Shown here: positions 34,933 through 44,260 of the stretch, one piece after another | Layout of the letters: every line of letters begins with the position of its first letter | Position numbering within the stretch: the stretch's first letter is position 1 | Assembly: GCA_002839605.1 (NCBI GenBank) | Contig: PGYK01000002.1 | Span: 186,001-250,000 of the forward strand | Direction: 5' to 3' | Length of the DNA: 64,000 nucleotides | DNA from: Methanomicrobiales archaeon HGW-Methanomicrobiales-3 | GTDB taxonomy: Archaea > Halobacteriota > Methanomicrobia > Methanomicrobiales > Methanospirillaceae | Made by a program: the position numbers and the translations under genes | Notes under the pieces: generated by a model | Database searches by the model: none | Told to the model about the DNA's origin: nothing | What the model saw: the letters and a program-made list of their open reading frames with translations, nothing else

Positions 34933-36219
34933 ATGAAAAAAGCAGTCCTGCAAGTGGCACTGGATCTCCTCGATCTTTCCCGGGCCCTGCAGATTGCTCA
35001 TGAAGCGGTTCTTGGCGGTGTGGACTGGATTGAGGCAGGGACCCCCCTGATAAAAAGTGAGGGCATGCATGCCATACGCGCCTTGAGGAAAGAATTTCCC
35101 GAATCAACTCTTGTTGCCGATATGAAGATCGCAGATACCGGTGCTCTTGAAGTAGAGATGGCAGCAAAAGCCGGGGCTGATATTGTCTGCATCCTTGCCG
35201 ATGCAGATGATGCTGTTGTTAAAGAGGCGGTCAGGTCTGCAGGGAAATATGGCGTACGGCTCATGGCGGACCTGATTAATGTTACCGATCCGGTTTCCCG
35301 TGCCCGCCAGCTTGAGTCGATGGGAATCGATATCATTTGTGCGCACACGGGCATCGACCAGCAGATGACAGGGAAAGATTCGCTTGAATTTTTACACCAG
35401 TTGTCTGCAAATACTGGTTTGCCACTTGCGGTTGCTGGTGGTATTGATGCAGATACGGCTGGTATTGCGGTAAAAACCGGCGCTGACATTGTTATTGTCG
35501 GGGGTTGGATTGTCCGCTCTGCCGATGTGACCGGTTCTGCAAGGAAGATCCGCTCGGAGATGGACAGTCCATCCAACCAATCACGGGAAAAGAAACCGGT
35601 TGATGAGGAGATCCGATCGCTCCTTATCCAGGTTTCTGCCCCCAATGTTACCGATGCCATGCACCGGAAAGGATCCATGACCGGCATCTTTTCCGTCTGC
35701 GGGAATGTAAAAATGGTCGGAAAAGCCATAACGGTCCAGACTTTTGCCGGGGACTGGGCAAAGCCGGTGGAGGCGATCGATGTCGCGGACAGGGATGATA
35801 TTCTTGTCATCAACAACGATGGCGGGCTCCATATTGCTCCCTGGGGAGAACTTGCAACACGGAGCTGCATCCAGAGAGGGATTGCGGGTGTGGTGATAGA
35901 TGGTGCAGTCCGGGATGTTGATGATATCCGGGCACTCCATTTTCCCCTGTTTGCAAAGGCAATTGTGCCTAATGCCGGTGAGCCAAAAGGGATGGGCGAG
36001 ATCAATACGGAGATCCAGTGCTGTGGCCAGATCGTCAGGCCGGGTGACTGGATCATTGGTGATGAGAGCGGGGTTGTGGTGATCCCTGCAAGACATGCCC
36101 TAGAGATAGCCCGCCGGGCACTCGAAGTTCGGAAAAATGAAGAGCGGATTCGGGAAGAGATCCGTCGCGGCAGCACACTGTCGCAGGTTGCAGAACTGAT
36201 CAAATGGGAAAAAAAATGA
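34933..36219 (+). CDS. bifunctional 3-hexulose-6-phosphate synthase / RraA-like protein
   Basis: 428 aa, starting at ATG 34933. Residues about 1-210 are an OMP-decarboxylase-superfamily barrel of the hexulose-phosphate synthase type (ADMKIADTGALE, then a late GGIDADTA and VVGGWI phosphate-binding end). Residues about 225-428 are RraA-like (NVTDAMHRKG, GGLHIAPWGELA, GVVIDGAVRD). In methanogens HPS supplies ribulose 5-phosphate by the reverse RuMP route. The role of the fused RraA half is unclear; it may be an aldolase/decarboxylase-like enzyme rather than an RNase E inhibitor, since archaea lack that RNase E. Confidence 0.85.
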   Translation: MKKAVLQVALDLLDLSRALQIAHEAVLGGVDWIEAGTPLIKSEGMHAIRALRKEFPESTLVADMKIADTGALEVEMAAKAGADIVCILADADDAVVKEAVRSAGKYGVRLMADLINVTDPVSRARQLESMGIDIICAHTGIDQQMTGKDSLEFLHQLSANTGLPLAVAGGIDADTAGIAVKTGADIVIVGGWIVRSADVTGSARKIRSEMDSPSNQSREKKPVDEEIRSLLIQVSAPNVTDAMHRKGSMTGIFSVCGNVKMVGKAITVQTFAGDWAKPVEAIDVADRDDILVINNDGGLHIAPWGELATRSCIQRGIAGVVIDGAVRDVDDIRALHFPLFAKAIVPNAGEPKGMGEINTEIQCCGQIVRPGDWIIGDESGVVVIPARHALEIARRALEVRKNEERIREEIRRGSTLSQVAELIKWEKK

Positions 36220-36223
36220 ATTT

Positions 36224-36658
36224 TTAATGGAACACGGATCGTTCCAGCAATGTTGCACCAGAATCTAATATCCTGATTATTGCGTCCTCGATCTGGTCTA
36301 CCCGGAGGATGAGGACCGCACCATCTTTTCCGGAGTAAGCATAAGAATATTCGATGTTGATTCCTGCATCGCCCAAAATCTTTGCAACCTCATACAGGCC
36401 GCCGGGCTGATCCTTCATTTTTACGGCGATAACTTCTGTGAACGCAATATTGAATCCCAATGACTGGAGTTTGTCGTGGGCTTTTTCCGGGTGATCCACG
36501 AGTGCCCGAACCACGCCAAAACCATTGGCCTCAGCAATGCTGAACGCAAGGATGTTGATCTTTTCCTCACCCAGTGCATGGGCAATGGCAGCAAGCCTGC
36601 CCGGGCGGTTCTCAGAGAATATCGAGATCTGCCTGATCACATATTTTTTTGCATCCAT
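36224..36658 (-). CDS. ACT-domain protein, probable amino-acid-sensing regulator
   Basis: 144 aa with two ACT-like halves (about 5-70 and 72-140): QISIFSENRPGRLAAIAHALGEEKINILA starts the first, DQPGGLYEVAKILGDAGINIEYSYAY the second (segments quoted in part). No catalytic domain. Such proteins often sit next to phenylacetate-CoA ligase genes in archaea and probably sense an aromatic amino acid or regulate the ligase. Its ATG directly follows the paaK stop. Confidence 0.8.
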   Translation of the reverse strand: MDAKKYVIRQISIFSENRPGRLAAIAHALGEEKINILAFSIAEANGFGVVRALVDHPEKAHDKLQSLGFNIAFTEVIAVKMKDQPGGLYEVAKILGDAGINIEYSYAYSGKDGAVLILRVDQIEDAIIRILDSGATLLERSVFH

Positions 36659-37960
36659 CTATAACGACCTCTTGTCGATCACTTTCTTTGATTTACCCTC
36701 AAACCGGGGTAAGGATCCGGGTTCTACGAGTTCAACATTCACGTTGACATTCAGAGAACTCCTGAGCCGGTGTTCAACGTTCTTCCGTACCTGCATAATA
36801 TCATTGATCTTGTCACTGAATGAATCCCGGGTGAGTTCGACCCGTACCAACAGATCATCAAGTGCACCTTTTCGGTCAACAACTATCTGGAAGTGCTGGC
36901 CCACTTCGGGGATTGCCATGAGTCCATACTCAATCTGTGACGGGAAGACATTGATGCCCCTGATGATGAGCATATCGTCAACCCTTCCCTGGATCCGCTG
37001 GATCCGTGGATGGGTTCTCCCGCAAGCGCAGGTATCAGTTTGCATGCAGGTAATATCACCGATGCGGTACCGGATCATCGGCAGCGCCTCTTTCTGGAGG
37101 ATAGTTATCGTGAGTTCGCCCTTCTCACCTGCTTCCAGCGGCTCCTCGGTCTTTGGATCGATAATTTCCACAAGTGCAATGTCCGACCAGATGTGGAATC
37201 CTTTCTGTTCCGTGCATTCGGTGAACATCGGCCCTGAAAGTTCACTCGTGCCATAGATGTCGTATGCCTTTATGCCCAGCCAGTTTTCAATCCTCACCCG
37301 CATTCCTTCTGTCCAGGGTTCTGCACCAAGAATCCCGGTACGAAGCTCGGTGTCTTTTTTGATATTTATCCCCATCTTCTCGGCAACTTCTCCGATATGC
37401 AGGAGGTAGGAGGGGGTGCAGGCAATGGCGGTTGCCCCGAGATCCTGCATCAACTCGATCTGCCGTTCGGTATTCCCGACACTGGTTGGAAGAACGGTTG
37501 CTCCGATACGTTCGGCACCATAATGGAGCCCGAGCCCCCCGGTGAACAGCCCGTACCCGTAACTGACCTGGATGACGTCTCCGCGTCCAAGCCCGCTCGA
37601 AGTGAGTGCCCGTGCAAGAGATGTTGTCCAGGTGTTCAGGTCATTCTGGGTGTACCCGACCACCGTGGGTTTTCCCGTTGTTCCGCTTGATACGTGATAC
37701 CGTACAAGTTCCTCTTTTGGTGCCGCGAAGATCTTGTCCGGATAATTATCCCGAAGATCGCGTTTGAACATGAACGGGAGTTTTTTTACATCGGAAAGCT
37801 GCCGGATATCGTCAGGATGAACGTTCTGCTCCTTCATCCGGTCATGATAAAACGGGGAAAAACTATACAACCGGTATACAAGTGTTTTCAACAGCTTATA
37901 CTGCATTCTCTGGAGATCTTCACGGGGCATCTCCTCTATACGCGGATCCCAACATACCAT
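36659..37960 (-). CDS. paaK: phenylacetate-CoA ligase (paralogue 2)
   Basis: 433 aa AMP-forming ligase. The P-loop SSGTTGKPTVVGYT, YGxxEl-like IYGTSELSG and the late DMLIIRGINVFPSQIE give the ANL family layout. It activates an aryl acetate with ATP and CoA; phenylacetate from aromatic amino acid metabolism is likely, and indole-acetate is possible. It overlaps the first paralogue as TGATG, so the two are translationally coupled. Confidence 0.88.
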   Translation of the reverse strand: MVCWDPRIEEMPREDLQRMQYKLLKTLVYRLYSFSPFYHDRMKEQNVHPDDIRQLSDVKKLPFMFKRDLRDNYPDKIFAAPKEELVRYHVSSGTTGKPTVVGYTQNDLNTWTTSLARALTSSGLGRGDVIQVSYGYGLFTGGLGLHYGAERIGATVLPTSVGNTERQIELMQDLGATAIACTPSYLLHIGEVAEKMGINIKKDTELRTGILGAEPWTEGMRVRIENWLGIKAYDIYGTSELSGPMFTECTEQKGFHIWSDIALVEIIDPKTEEPLEAGEKGELTITILQKEALPMIRYRIGDITCMQTDTCACGRTHPRIQRIQGRVDDMLIIRGINVFPSQIEYGLMAIPEVGQHFQIVVDRKGALDDLLVRVELTRDSFSDKINDIMQVRKNVEHRLRSSLNVNVNVELVEPGSLPRFEGKSKKVIDKRSL

Positions 37961-39249
37961 CAGACTACCTCTCTTCGATCGACTACTCGTTTTGCTTTCC
38001 CTTCAAATCGTGGAAGTGATCCCGGTTCAACCAGTTTTACCGTGGTCCGGAGTTCAAGAGCATCCCGCAGTTCCTTGACTACCTTTTTCTGGAGGTTGGC
38101 AAGATCTGCCAGTTCCCCGCTGAAGGAATCCCGGTTGATCTCGACATCCACGGTCATCTCATCCAGATGATTAATTCTGTCAATATAGACCATAAACTGA
38201 TTGCCTACTTCGGGAATTTTCAAGAGCACATGCTCTATCTGTGACGGGAAGACATTGATTCCCCGGATTACGAGCATATCGTCGCTTCTGCCGGTTATCC
38301 GGGCGATCTTTTTCCCTCTCCTGCAGATGCAACCGTCCTCCATTATCAGGGTAACATCGCCTGTCCGATATCGGAGGAGGGGCATTGCCTCCTTGACAAG
38401 TGGCGTGACAACCATCTCTCCGCGTTCACCATCGGCAACCTGCTCACCGGTTTTTGGATCGATGATCTCCACAAGATAGGAATCGTGCCAGATATGGAGC
38501 CCGTCGCGTTCAGGACATTCGAATGCTACCCCGGGCCCGAACAGTTCCGAGAGCCCGTATGAATCGTATGCAGTTACCCCAAGCCGGCTCTCCAGTGTTT
38601 TCCTTGTGCTTTCCGACCATGCTTCGGCCCCAAATATGCCCGTTTTGAGACTATCCATGGTTGTTCCCATTTCTTCGGCAACTTCGGAAAGGTGCATTGC
38701 ATAACTGGGGGTACAGTGGATGGTCGTGACCCCGAAATCATTAATCATCTCGATCTGGCGTTTCGTGTTCCCGGTCGCGCTGGGGATAACGGTCATTCCG
38801 ACTTTTTCTGCACCATAATGAAATCCAAGTCCCCCGGTGAACATCCCGTAGTTCACCATGTTCTGGAATACGTCCTCCTCCGTTATTCCGACCATGGTCA
38901 TGTTGCGGGCGATGAGATCTGACCATGTATCGAGATCCTTTCTGGTATACCCGACAACGGTGGGTTTTCCGGTTGTTCCCGATGTTGTATGGATCCTGAC
39001 GATCTTTTTTAACGGTACCGCAAAAAAGCCAAACGGGTACCCGTCACGCAGGTCTTGTTTTTTGGTAAACGGAATCTTCCTGATGTCATCCAGTGTTTTT
39101 ATCGAAGATGCTTTGACTCCCGCTTCAGCAAGGCGTTTTTGGTAAAAATCTACGTGCTGAACCTGTGCGAGGGTTTTTTTTAAACGTTTGAGCTGAAGTG
39201 CCTTGAGGTCAGCAGGTTTCAGTGTCTCAGTTTTCTTATCCCAGAACAT
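37960..39249 (-). CDS. paaK: phenylacetate-CoA ligase (paralogue 1)
   Basis: 429 aa, same layout as its neighbour: TTSGTTGKPTVVGYT, SYGLSELFGPG, and DDMLVIRGINVFPSQ. The two are similar but clearly diverged, so a gene duplication with different specificity is likely. First gene of the paaK-paaK-ACT operon, about 210 bases from the divergent cas1. No indolepyruvate oxidoreductase gene (iorAB) is in this window. Confidence 0.88.
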   Translation of the reverse strand: MFWDKKTETLKPADLKALQLKRLKKTLAQVQHVDFYQKRLAEAGVKASSIKTLDDIRKIPFTKKQDLRDGYPFGFFAVPLKKIVRIHTTSGTTGKPTVVGYTRKDLDTWSDLIARNMTMVGITEEDVFQNMVNYGMFTGGLGFHYGAEKVGMTVIPSATGNTKRQIEMINDFGVTTIHCTPSYAMHLSEVAEEMGTTMDSLKTGIFGAEAWSESTRKTLESRLGVTAYDSYGLSELFGPGVAFECPERDGLHIWHDSYLVEIIDPKTGEQVADGERGEMVVTPLVKEAMPLLRYRTGDVTLIMEDGCICRRGKKIARITGRSDDMLVIRGINVFPSQIEHVLLKIPEVGNQFMVYIDRINHLDEMTVDVEINRDSFSGELADLANLQKKVVKELRDALELRTTVKLVEPGSLPRFEGKAKRVVDRREVV

Positions 39250-39444
39250 CTGTTGCCCCTGTTATGCTATTGCATGACAACTGTATATATGACGTTTGAT
39301 TCGGTTTAAAATCACCGGAATTTGTGGATATGGTTACATCAGACATCCTGGGTGAGTGACCATCAGTTTTCCACCTGTACAATAAAACGATGAATTAATC
39401 CGTGGAGATGTGATAGTATTTTAGAGAAATCCGGCAGTTTTTTC

Positions 39445-39451
39445 AGGTGAT
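39445..39451 (+). promoter_or_regulatory. strong ribosome binding site for cas1
   Basis: AGGTGAT, fully complementary to the usual archaeal 16S 3' end, five bases before GTG 39457. It fixes the GTG start and argues that the solo cas1 is translated rather than decaying. Confidence 0.65.
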
Positions 39452-39456
39452 GAGAA

Positions 39457-40386
39457 GTGACAGAATTTCCCTGGGTATCGGTCAGCGGTTTTGGAGCCCG
39501 GATTACCTCAACCCGAAAAAACTTAATAATCCAGAAGAGGAAGACCGATGAGATCTATCCCCTTGATTCGATAAAACACCTCCTTATCGTCGGGGGTCAT
39601 TTTTTAAGTTCTGCTACAGTAAACCAGTTGATCCGTCAGGGATCCTGTATCTCCTTCTTTGAACCTGACGGTACGCCAGTGGGGACCATTCGGCCATTTG
39701 GGAAAAAAAACCCATTTCCACTCCGTGAACTGCAACAGGAGATCCCACGGCAGCGAAATTCCATTATTATAGCGCAGGCTTCGATGAGATCCCGGATTTT
39801 TTCGATAGAAAAAACCGAGGAACTCTCGAATGCCCATCTTTTGTACGAGGGCGAACTGGAAATATTACAAAAATCCCACGATGAGGTAGCGTACCTGATC
39901 AAGCTCGAAGAGATCTGGCGGCTGCATCGTCTTGCATCAGATATGTATTACGAGATCATGGCTCGGAACCTGCCTGCTGAACTTGGGTTTCGCAGGCGAA
40001 CCCTGCGCCCCCAGATGGACCCGGTTAATGCAATGCTCTCATTTGGTTATGCTCTGCTTTTTGGTACCTGTTCCGTGGCGGTTACTGGTGCAGGACTTGA
40101 TCCGGATGTCGGATTTCTGCACGAGGGAGATGGGAGCCTGGTCCACGACCTTATTGAACCTTTAAAAGCTGGAATGGTTGATCCAATCGTATTCCATATT
40201 GCCAAAGAATCGCTTAAACCTGCAGACTTTGAGATCTCGCAGGAACGGTGTTTGTTGTCAGATGATCTCATGCAGGTCATGATAAAGTCGTTTTATTCAG
40301 GTATCAACACAGAAAACGTCAACAATCAGGTCCTTTGCATGAAGGCCTCACTTGAAAAAACCGAAGAATTCAGAGTCCAGTACTGA
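39457..40386 (+). CDS. cas1: solo CRISPR-type Cas1 integrase homologue, catalytic Glu apparently replaced
   Basis: 309 aa, full length for Cas1: beta-rich N-terminal domain (1-90) and helical catalytic domain. Strong family motifs are DPVNAMLSFGYALL (188-201), GLDPDVGFLHEGD (213-225, His222) and SLVHDLIEP (227-235, Asp231). Cas1 normally has an E-G-x-x-A-x-x-Y-F metal site before these; the corresponding stretch reads HRLASDMYY (157-165), so the Glu position is His157. Glu151/152 are close but out of register. No cas2, effector gene, CRISPR array or casposon polymerase is visible. Neighbours are metabolic. The gene is intact with a strong ribosome binding site. Its 3' end overlaps acylphosphatase by 17 bases. 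Confidence 0.88.
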   Translation: MTEFPWVSVSGFGARITSTRKNLIIQKRKTDEIYPLDSIKHLLIVGGHFLSSATVNQLIRQGSCISFFEPDGTPVGTIRPFGKKNPFPLRELQQEIPRQRNSIIIAQASMRSRIFSIEKTEELSNAHLLYEGELEILQKSHDEVAYLIKLEEIWRLHRLASDMYYEIMARNLPAELGFRRRTLRPQMDPVNAMLSFGYALLFGTCSVAVTGAGLDPDVGFLHEGDGSLVHDLIEPLKAGMVDPIVFHIAKESLKPADFEISQERCLLSDDLMQVMIKSFYSGINTENVNNQVLCMKASLEKTEEFRVQY

Positions 40387-40663
40387 TCCTTCCTTCGCCT
40401 TTGATGACGGAAAAATCATCGTATGATTTCACCGGGATATCTGCGGATCGGATCTCCCTGATAACGGCCCGGGGGCACCCATAGATCATGGAAATGAATT
40501 TTTCCAATATCATCTCGTCAGCTGTGGCATAAATCTGAACCCTCCCATCCGTCAGATTGATAACGGTTCCGGTAACATGCAGGTCGGATGCAATCTTTTT
40601 CACACAGGCGCGGAATCCAACTTTCTGGACCCTCCCGCTGATTAAAAGTTCAATGGTCTTCAC
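40370..40663 (-). CDS. acyP: acylphosphatase
   Basis: 97 aa. SGRVQKVGFRACVKK holds the phosphate-binding loop and catalytic Arg (R18); VTGTVINLTDGRVQIYA holds the catalytic Asn region. Hydrolyses acyl phosphates such as carbamoyl or acetyl phosphate. The C-terminus is slightly longer than most. It is convergent with cas1 (17-base overlap) and follows the large helical protein by five bases on the same strand. Confidence 0.92.
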   Translation of the reverse strand: MKTIELLISGRVQKVGFRACVKKIASDLHVTGTVINLTDGRVQIYATADEMILEKFISMIYGCPRAVIREIRSADIPVKSYDDFSVIKGEGRISTGL

Positions 40664-40668
40664 TCCTT

Positions 40669-43600
40669 TTACATCTCCTGCATGACTTTTATTGCAAGTC
40701 CCAGTTCATCGAAGACTTCATCCCTGAGTGCAGACTGGCGGATATTTGTTGCGGCATCAATTGCATAATCAAGGATCTCCTGGGCGGCATGTTCGCAACC
40801 GGCTGCATACAATTTCAGTGCAATATCACACATGACAAAAGAACGTCGTGACAGTGGCCGGATGATCCGGGCTTCCCTGACCGCATTCTGTATCATACGA
40901 CGGGAGAGTTTTTCCTCCCCCTCTTTTTTGAAAAACACCGCCAGATCGCAGAAGTGGATAGACTCTTTTCCCCGGTCAGCAACGGTGCGGACCAACCGCT
41001 CGAGAACGGTCACCTGGGCGGGAGTAACACCATCTTTAACAATCTTTTCAGAGATCGCCCGGATTCTGGCGTACTGGGGGGTAATCTGGAGTGTTTCTGC
41101 ATGCCCCAGGTGCTCAAGTCTCCCGATGCGCAGCGTGTCGTCAGTAATGGTTTTTGCAATCTGAACTGCAGATTCCCGGTATTTCTCATTATGTTCTTTC
41201 TCGTACAGCATGGTGTACACCTGCACGATATTTTCACGAATTGTATCAGCAATGGATGGGATGTTGATCTTGCCGGTTAACTGTTCTGTCTTTTTTAACA
41301 GTGCCAGAGGAATCTCATAATCATCACAATCATTCAGTGCAAGTGGCAGTACATCGAGCAACAGGGTTGCTTTTACGTACGGTGACGGGATCCGGCTCGC
41401 AGCGGTAATCATATTATGCAGGAGTTCTCCACAGCGATTCTTGTGCTGGCGCACCATACCATAAACGGAAATCATTGCATGAATGTACTCAACAGGATCG
41501 TTGATCTTCTGGACAATGGTAAATGCAGAGTCCAGCCACTCTTCACGAGGATTTGTAGCATTCAGGCTGACCAGTGCAATGACAATCTGTCGCCGCACGA
41601 GTTCTCCCTTGTCATATTCAACGCCATCCAGCAATTGTATGCTCTGCTGGATGCAGTTTGTGGCAATTTTGCTATCGGTCTGGCTATAGAGTGTTGCCAG
41701 ATCTGCAAGGATTAAGGCTTTTTCGTATTCGGCATCCAGGTTCGGGATATTGGAAATGATATCATCCAGGATACCGGTTGCACGTTTTGGATCGTTTGCT
41801 TTGAGTGCTGCATCCAGTAAATTACATAACCCGGTGAGTTTAGCGTAGGGGCTGGCTACTCTCTGGATGATGCGATAGATAAGCGAGATGATGATGGGGT
41901 ATTTCCGAATCCCCTCGTTTCTCTGGAGGAGATATGCCATGATCTCATAAGGATCTGTTGAATCGGGATGAATGATATCGTCACTCAGATTCGAGATGAT
42001 CCGGGCCATCATGGCATCCCGCTCGTACATATTATCAATTTCTACTGCATACATTGCCAGCGGGATGATGAAATCGGGATTGGCGCTGGTGCGGGAGAAG
42101 GAGATGATCACATCGATTACTCCTGCAATCTTTAACGATTTTTGAGGGACCTTAATATTCTGGCTGATTATCTCAAGCCCCCTTTCGAATGGTCGCAGGG
42201 CCGAATTCAGGTCAGCGTCGTGAGCCGGATAGCGTGGATTTATCAGGATTGTGCACCCGATTTTCACAAAACATTCCGCTATGCGTTCAAACAACTGTGT
42301 TTTGAGTGACGGATCATCAATATCGCCGGCAATTTTGTATGCCTCTTCTAATGCCTCTGGTGACTGCTTGTCGATTGCGTATTTTATCACCCCGTCGACA
42401 ATGTTTGCCATGGCATATCCTGCCAGTTCCATATCGAGAAGCGATGAGCTCCATACCCGCATCCTTAAAAGCAGGTCAAGGTCCCCCTGCTGTGCTGCAA
42501 GAATCGAAGCCTCATCGATAATACTGCTCAATGTTGAGGAACGGGTATTCTGTCCCTCAATTTCACAGGTAAGCCCGACAGCCCGTTGCAAAAAGTCCCT
42601 GTTCTTTGCCGCAACACCGATCTTTGCGATTTTTATCACAATGGTTGAGATTGCCCGCTCTTTGTGCTGCTGATCGACGATGAGTTCGGCCAGTTTGATA
42701 AGGATATCCGGATCATGGGAATCAAGAAATCCCCGGTCGATGAGGATTGTAGTCATTTCCAGAATGAGATGATCTCTGCGTGGATGCAGGGTGATCAACC
42801 GTGAGATGGACTGGATGTGGGTGATGATATCCGTAAAGGAAGATTCCTTGTTCAGTTCAATGACAGATCGATAGATTGCATTATGGGCAGTGTCAACCGA
42901 AAGTCGCGAGAGGATCTCCTGGTCAATGATGTTGATCTGATCATGGTGTATCCCACCTTTCAGGAGCTGGATTAAGCAGTCAGAATAGAGGGGAAGACTC
43001 TCGCTATCCTGGTGGATTTCCCGAAATATTGAAAGTGCATCGGGAAAATCGCCAAAATCGAGCATAATTTGTGAGAATTGCAGGTAGACCCGGGATAGTG
43101 TTTGCGAACTGCATTGCTTATTGATGACAGGAATCAGATCTGAAAGGATGTGCATTTTTCCGGTTTTTTTGGCAATGGAGATACCAGCCCGGACAATCTC
43201 ACGGGCAGGATAATTCTCTGCATCGGACTGTCTTCCCTGCAATCCCATCGCTGTTTTCAGGAACCATGGATCCCCGGTTCGTTCGGCTTTTTCCAAAATG
43301 TCGATGACGATTGTGCCGGTAACAGAAGGGTTCTTTTCACACAATTCATCAAGAACCTCAAAAACCTGCGATTTGTCTTTGACCCGGTCGAGGAGTTGTC
43401 CGGCAAGGGTACTGATGACTTCCAGATACGCATCCTGTGTAATATTCACAAAACTGTTCATAAACGCGGGGATGTTCGCCATCTCTTTGCCGAAATGGGC
43501 TTTTGCTCCCTTCTCAATAATATAGGCAAGACACTGCTGTCTTCGGATTTTCTGATGAATTTGCGTAGCACTCTGGATACTGGTGATGAACAGTTGATGA

Positions 43601-44229
43601 TCTTTGTCAAGTACGGCAATGGTAGCCAATGCTTTTGCGAGTTCTGCGTGGAGAATCGATCGTTTGGAAATATCTCCGATGTCTTCAATGAGTTCTAAAC
43701 TGGTGAAGAGGAGCTTTCTGTCCCGGATCGTTATTGCCCAAACGATGAGAAGAGGGATGATATCGATCATAATCTCAGATCGGTATTTCCTGAAACTGAT
43801 CCGGTTGAGCATAATCATACCGGTAGTTATCAGGCCGGGATCTGCATCAGAGACTCCGGCATCGATGAGATCCCGTGCAATCATAGCATAAACGCGGGAC
43901 TGGTTGCTCTTTTTTTCCAGGTTATCTGAAAGCATCAGGAAGGATTTGAGCCAGACCTCCTCTTTTGTCCTCACATACTGGCTGATGATCTGGGAAAAGA
44001 GGGACTCGATCTCACCTCCCTGGATGTATTGAAGGGCTGACAACAAAGTAGGATTATTCGTGTTCAGCGCAGTATCGATAATGACTTTATTCATCTCAAT
44101 CTGGATGTTCTTTCTTGCCTTTCGGCCCTGTTGACGATTGATCTCCGTAATTGCTGGCCCAATGATCTTCCACTCATCCGGAGGGAGTGTATGTTGTATC
44201 ACCTCGATAAGTTCATTTGACCGGGCCAT
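40669..44229 (-). CDS. giant alpha-helical-repeat protein (unrecognised)
   Basis: About 1186 aa from ATG 44229 (GTG 44238 is in frame). The sequence is almost wholly helical, with repeated pairs of amphipathic helices of roughly 35-45 residues, often with Ala/Gly-small-residue turns and patterns such as IAKAL..G and R..ML..IA, as in TPR/HEAT-type solenoids. No signal peptide, transmembrane helix, P-loop or cysteine cluster is seen. It probably forms a large cytoplasmic scaffold. I do not recognise the family. Acylphosphatase follows five bases later. A TATA-like box and a perfect palindrome precede the gene. Confidence 0.65.
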   Translation of the reverse strand: MARSNELIEVIQHTLPPDEWKIIGPAITEINRQQGRKARKNIQIEMNKVIIDTALNTNNPTLLSALQYIQGGEIESLFSQIISQYVRTKEEVWLKSFLMLSDNLEKKSNQSRVYAMIARDLIDAGVSDADPGLITTGMIMLNRISFRKYRSEIMIDIIPLLIVWAITIRDRKLLFTSLELIEDIGDISKRSILHAELAKALATIAVLDKDHQLFITSIQSATQIHQKIRRQQCLAYIIEKGAKAHFGKEMANIPAFMNSFVNITQDAYLEVISTLAGQLLDRVKDKSQVFEVLDELCEKNPSVTGTIVIDILEKAERTGDPWFLKTAMGLQGRQSDAENYPAREIVRAGISIAKKTGKMHILSDLIPVINKQCSSQTLSRVYLQFSQIMLDFGDFPDALSIFREIHQDSESLPLYSDCLIQLLKGGIHHDQINIIDQEILSRLSVDTAHNAIYRSVIELNKESSFTDIITHIQSISRLITLHPRRDHLILEMTTILIDRGFLDSHDPDILIKLAELIVDQQHKERAISTIVIKIAKIGVAAKNRDFLQRAVGLTCEIEGQNTRSSTLSSIIDEASILAAQQGDLDLLLRMRVWSSSLLDMELAGYAMANIVDGVIKYAIDKQSPEALEEAYKIAGDIDDPSLKTQLFERIAECFVKIGCTILINPRYPAHDADLNSALRPFERGLEIISQNIKVPQKSLKIAGVIDVIISFSRTSANPDFIIPLAMYAVEIDNMYERDAMMARIISNLSDDIIHPDSTDPYEIMAYLLQRNEGIRKYPIIISLIYRIIQRVASPYAKLTGLCNLLDAALKANDPKRATGILDDIISNIPNLDAEYEKALILADLATLYSQTDSKIATNCIQQSIQLLDGVEYDKGELVRRQIVIALVSLNATNPREEWLDSAFTIVQKINDPVEYIHAMISVYGMVRQHKNRCGELLHNMITAASRIPSPYVKATLLLDVLPLALNDCDDYEIPLALLKKTEQLTGKINIPSIADTIRENIVQVYTMLYEKEHNEKYRESAVQIAKTITDDTLRIGRLEHLGHAETLQITPQYARIRAISEKIVKDGVTPAQVTVLERLVRTVADRGKESIHFCDLAVFFKKEGEEKLSRRMIQNAVREARIIRPLSRRSFVMCDIALKLYAAGCEHAAQEILDYAIDAATNIRQSALRDEVFDELGLAIKVMQEM

Positions 44230-44260
44230 AGGTATCACGTACGCAAAATCTCGTGGTTAA

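Noticed and set aside
39457-40386. Casposon built around cas1
   Set aside because: No DNA polymerase B, HNH or terminal inverted repeats flank the gene; both neighbours are compact metabolic genes.
39250-40700. A CRISPR array near cas1
   Set aside because: No regularly spaced direct repeats are present between the paaK genes and acylphosphatase, nor in the other gaps I read.
43150-43698. 182-aa plus-strand frame inside the solenoid gene
   Set aside because: Antisense shadow; no ribosome binding site and it would need to overlap a well-formed gene.
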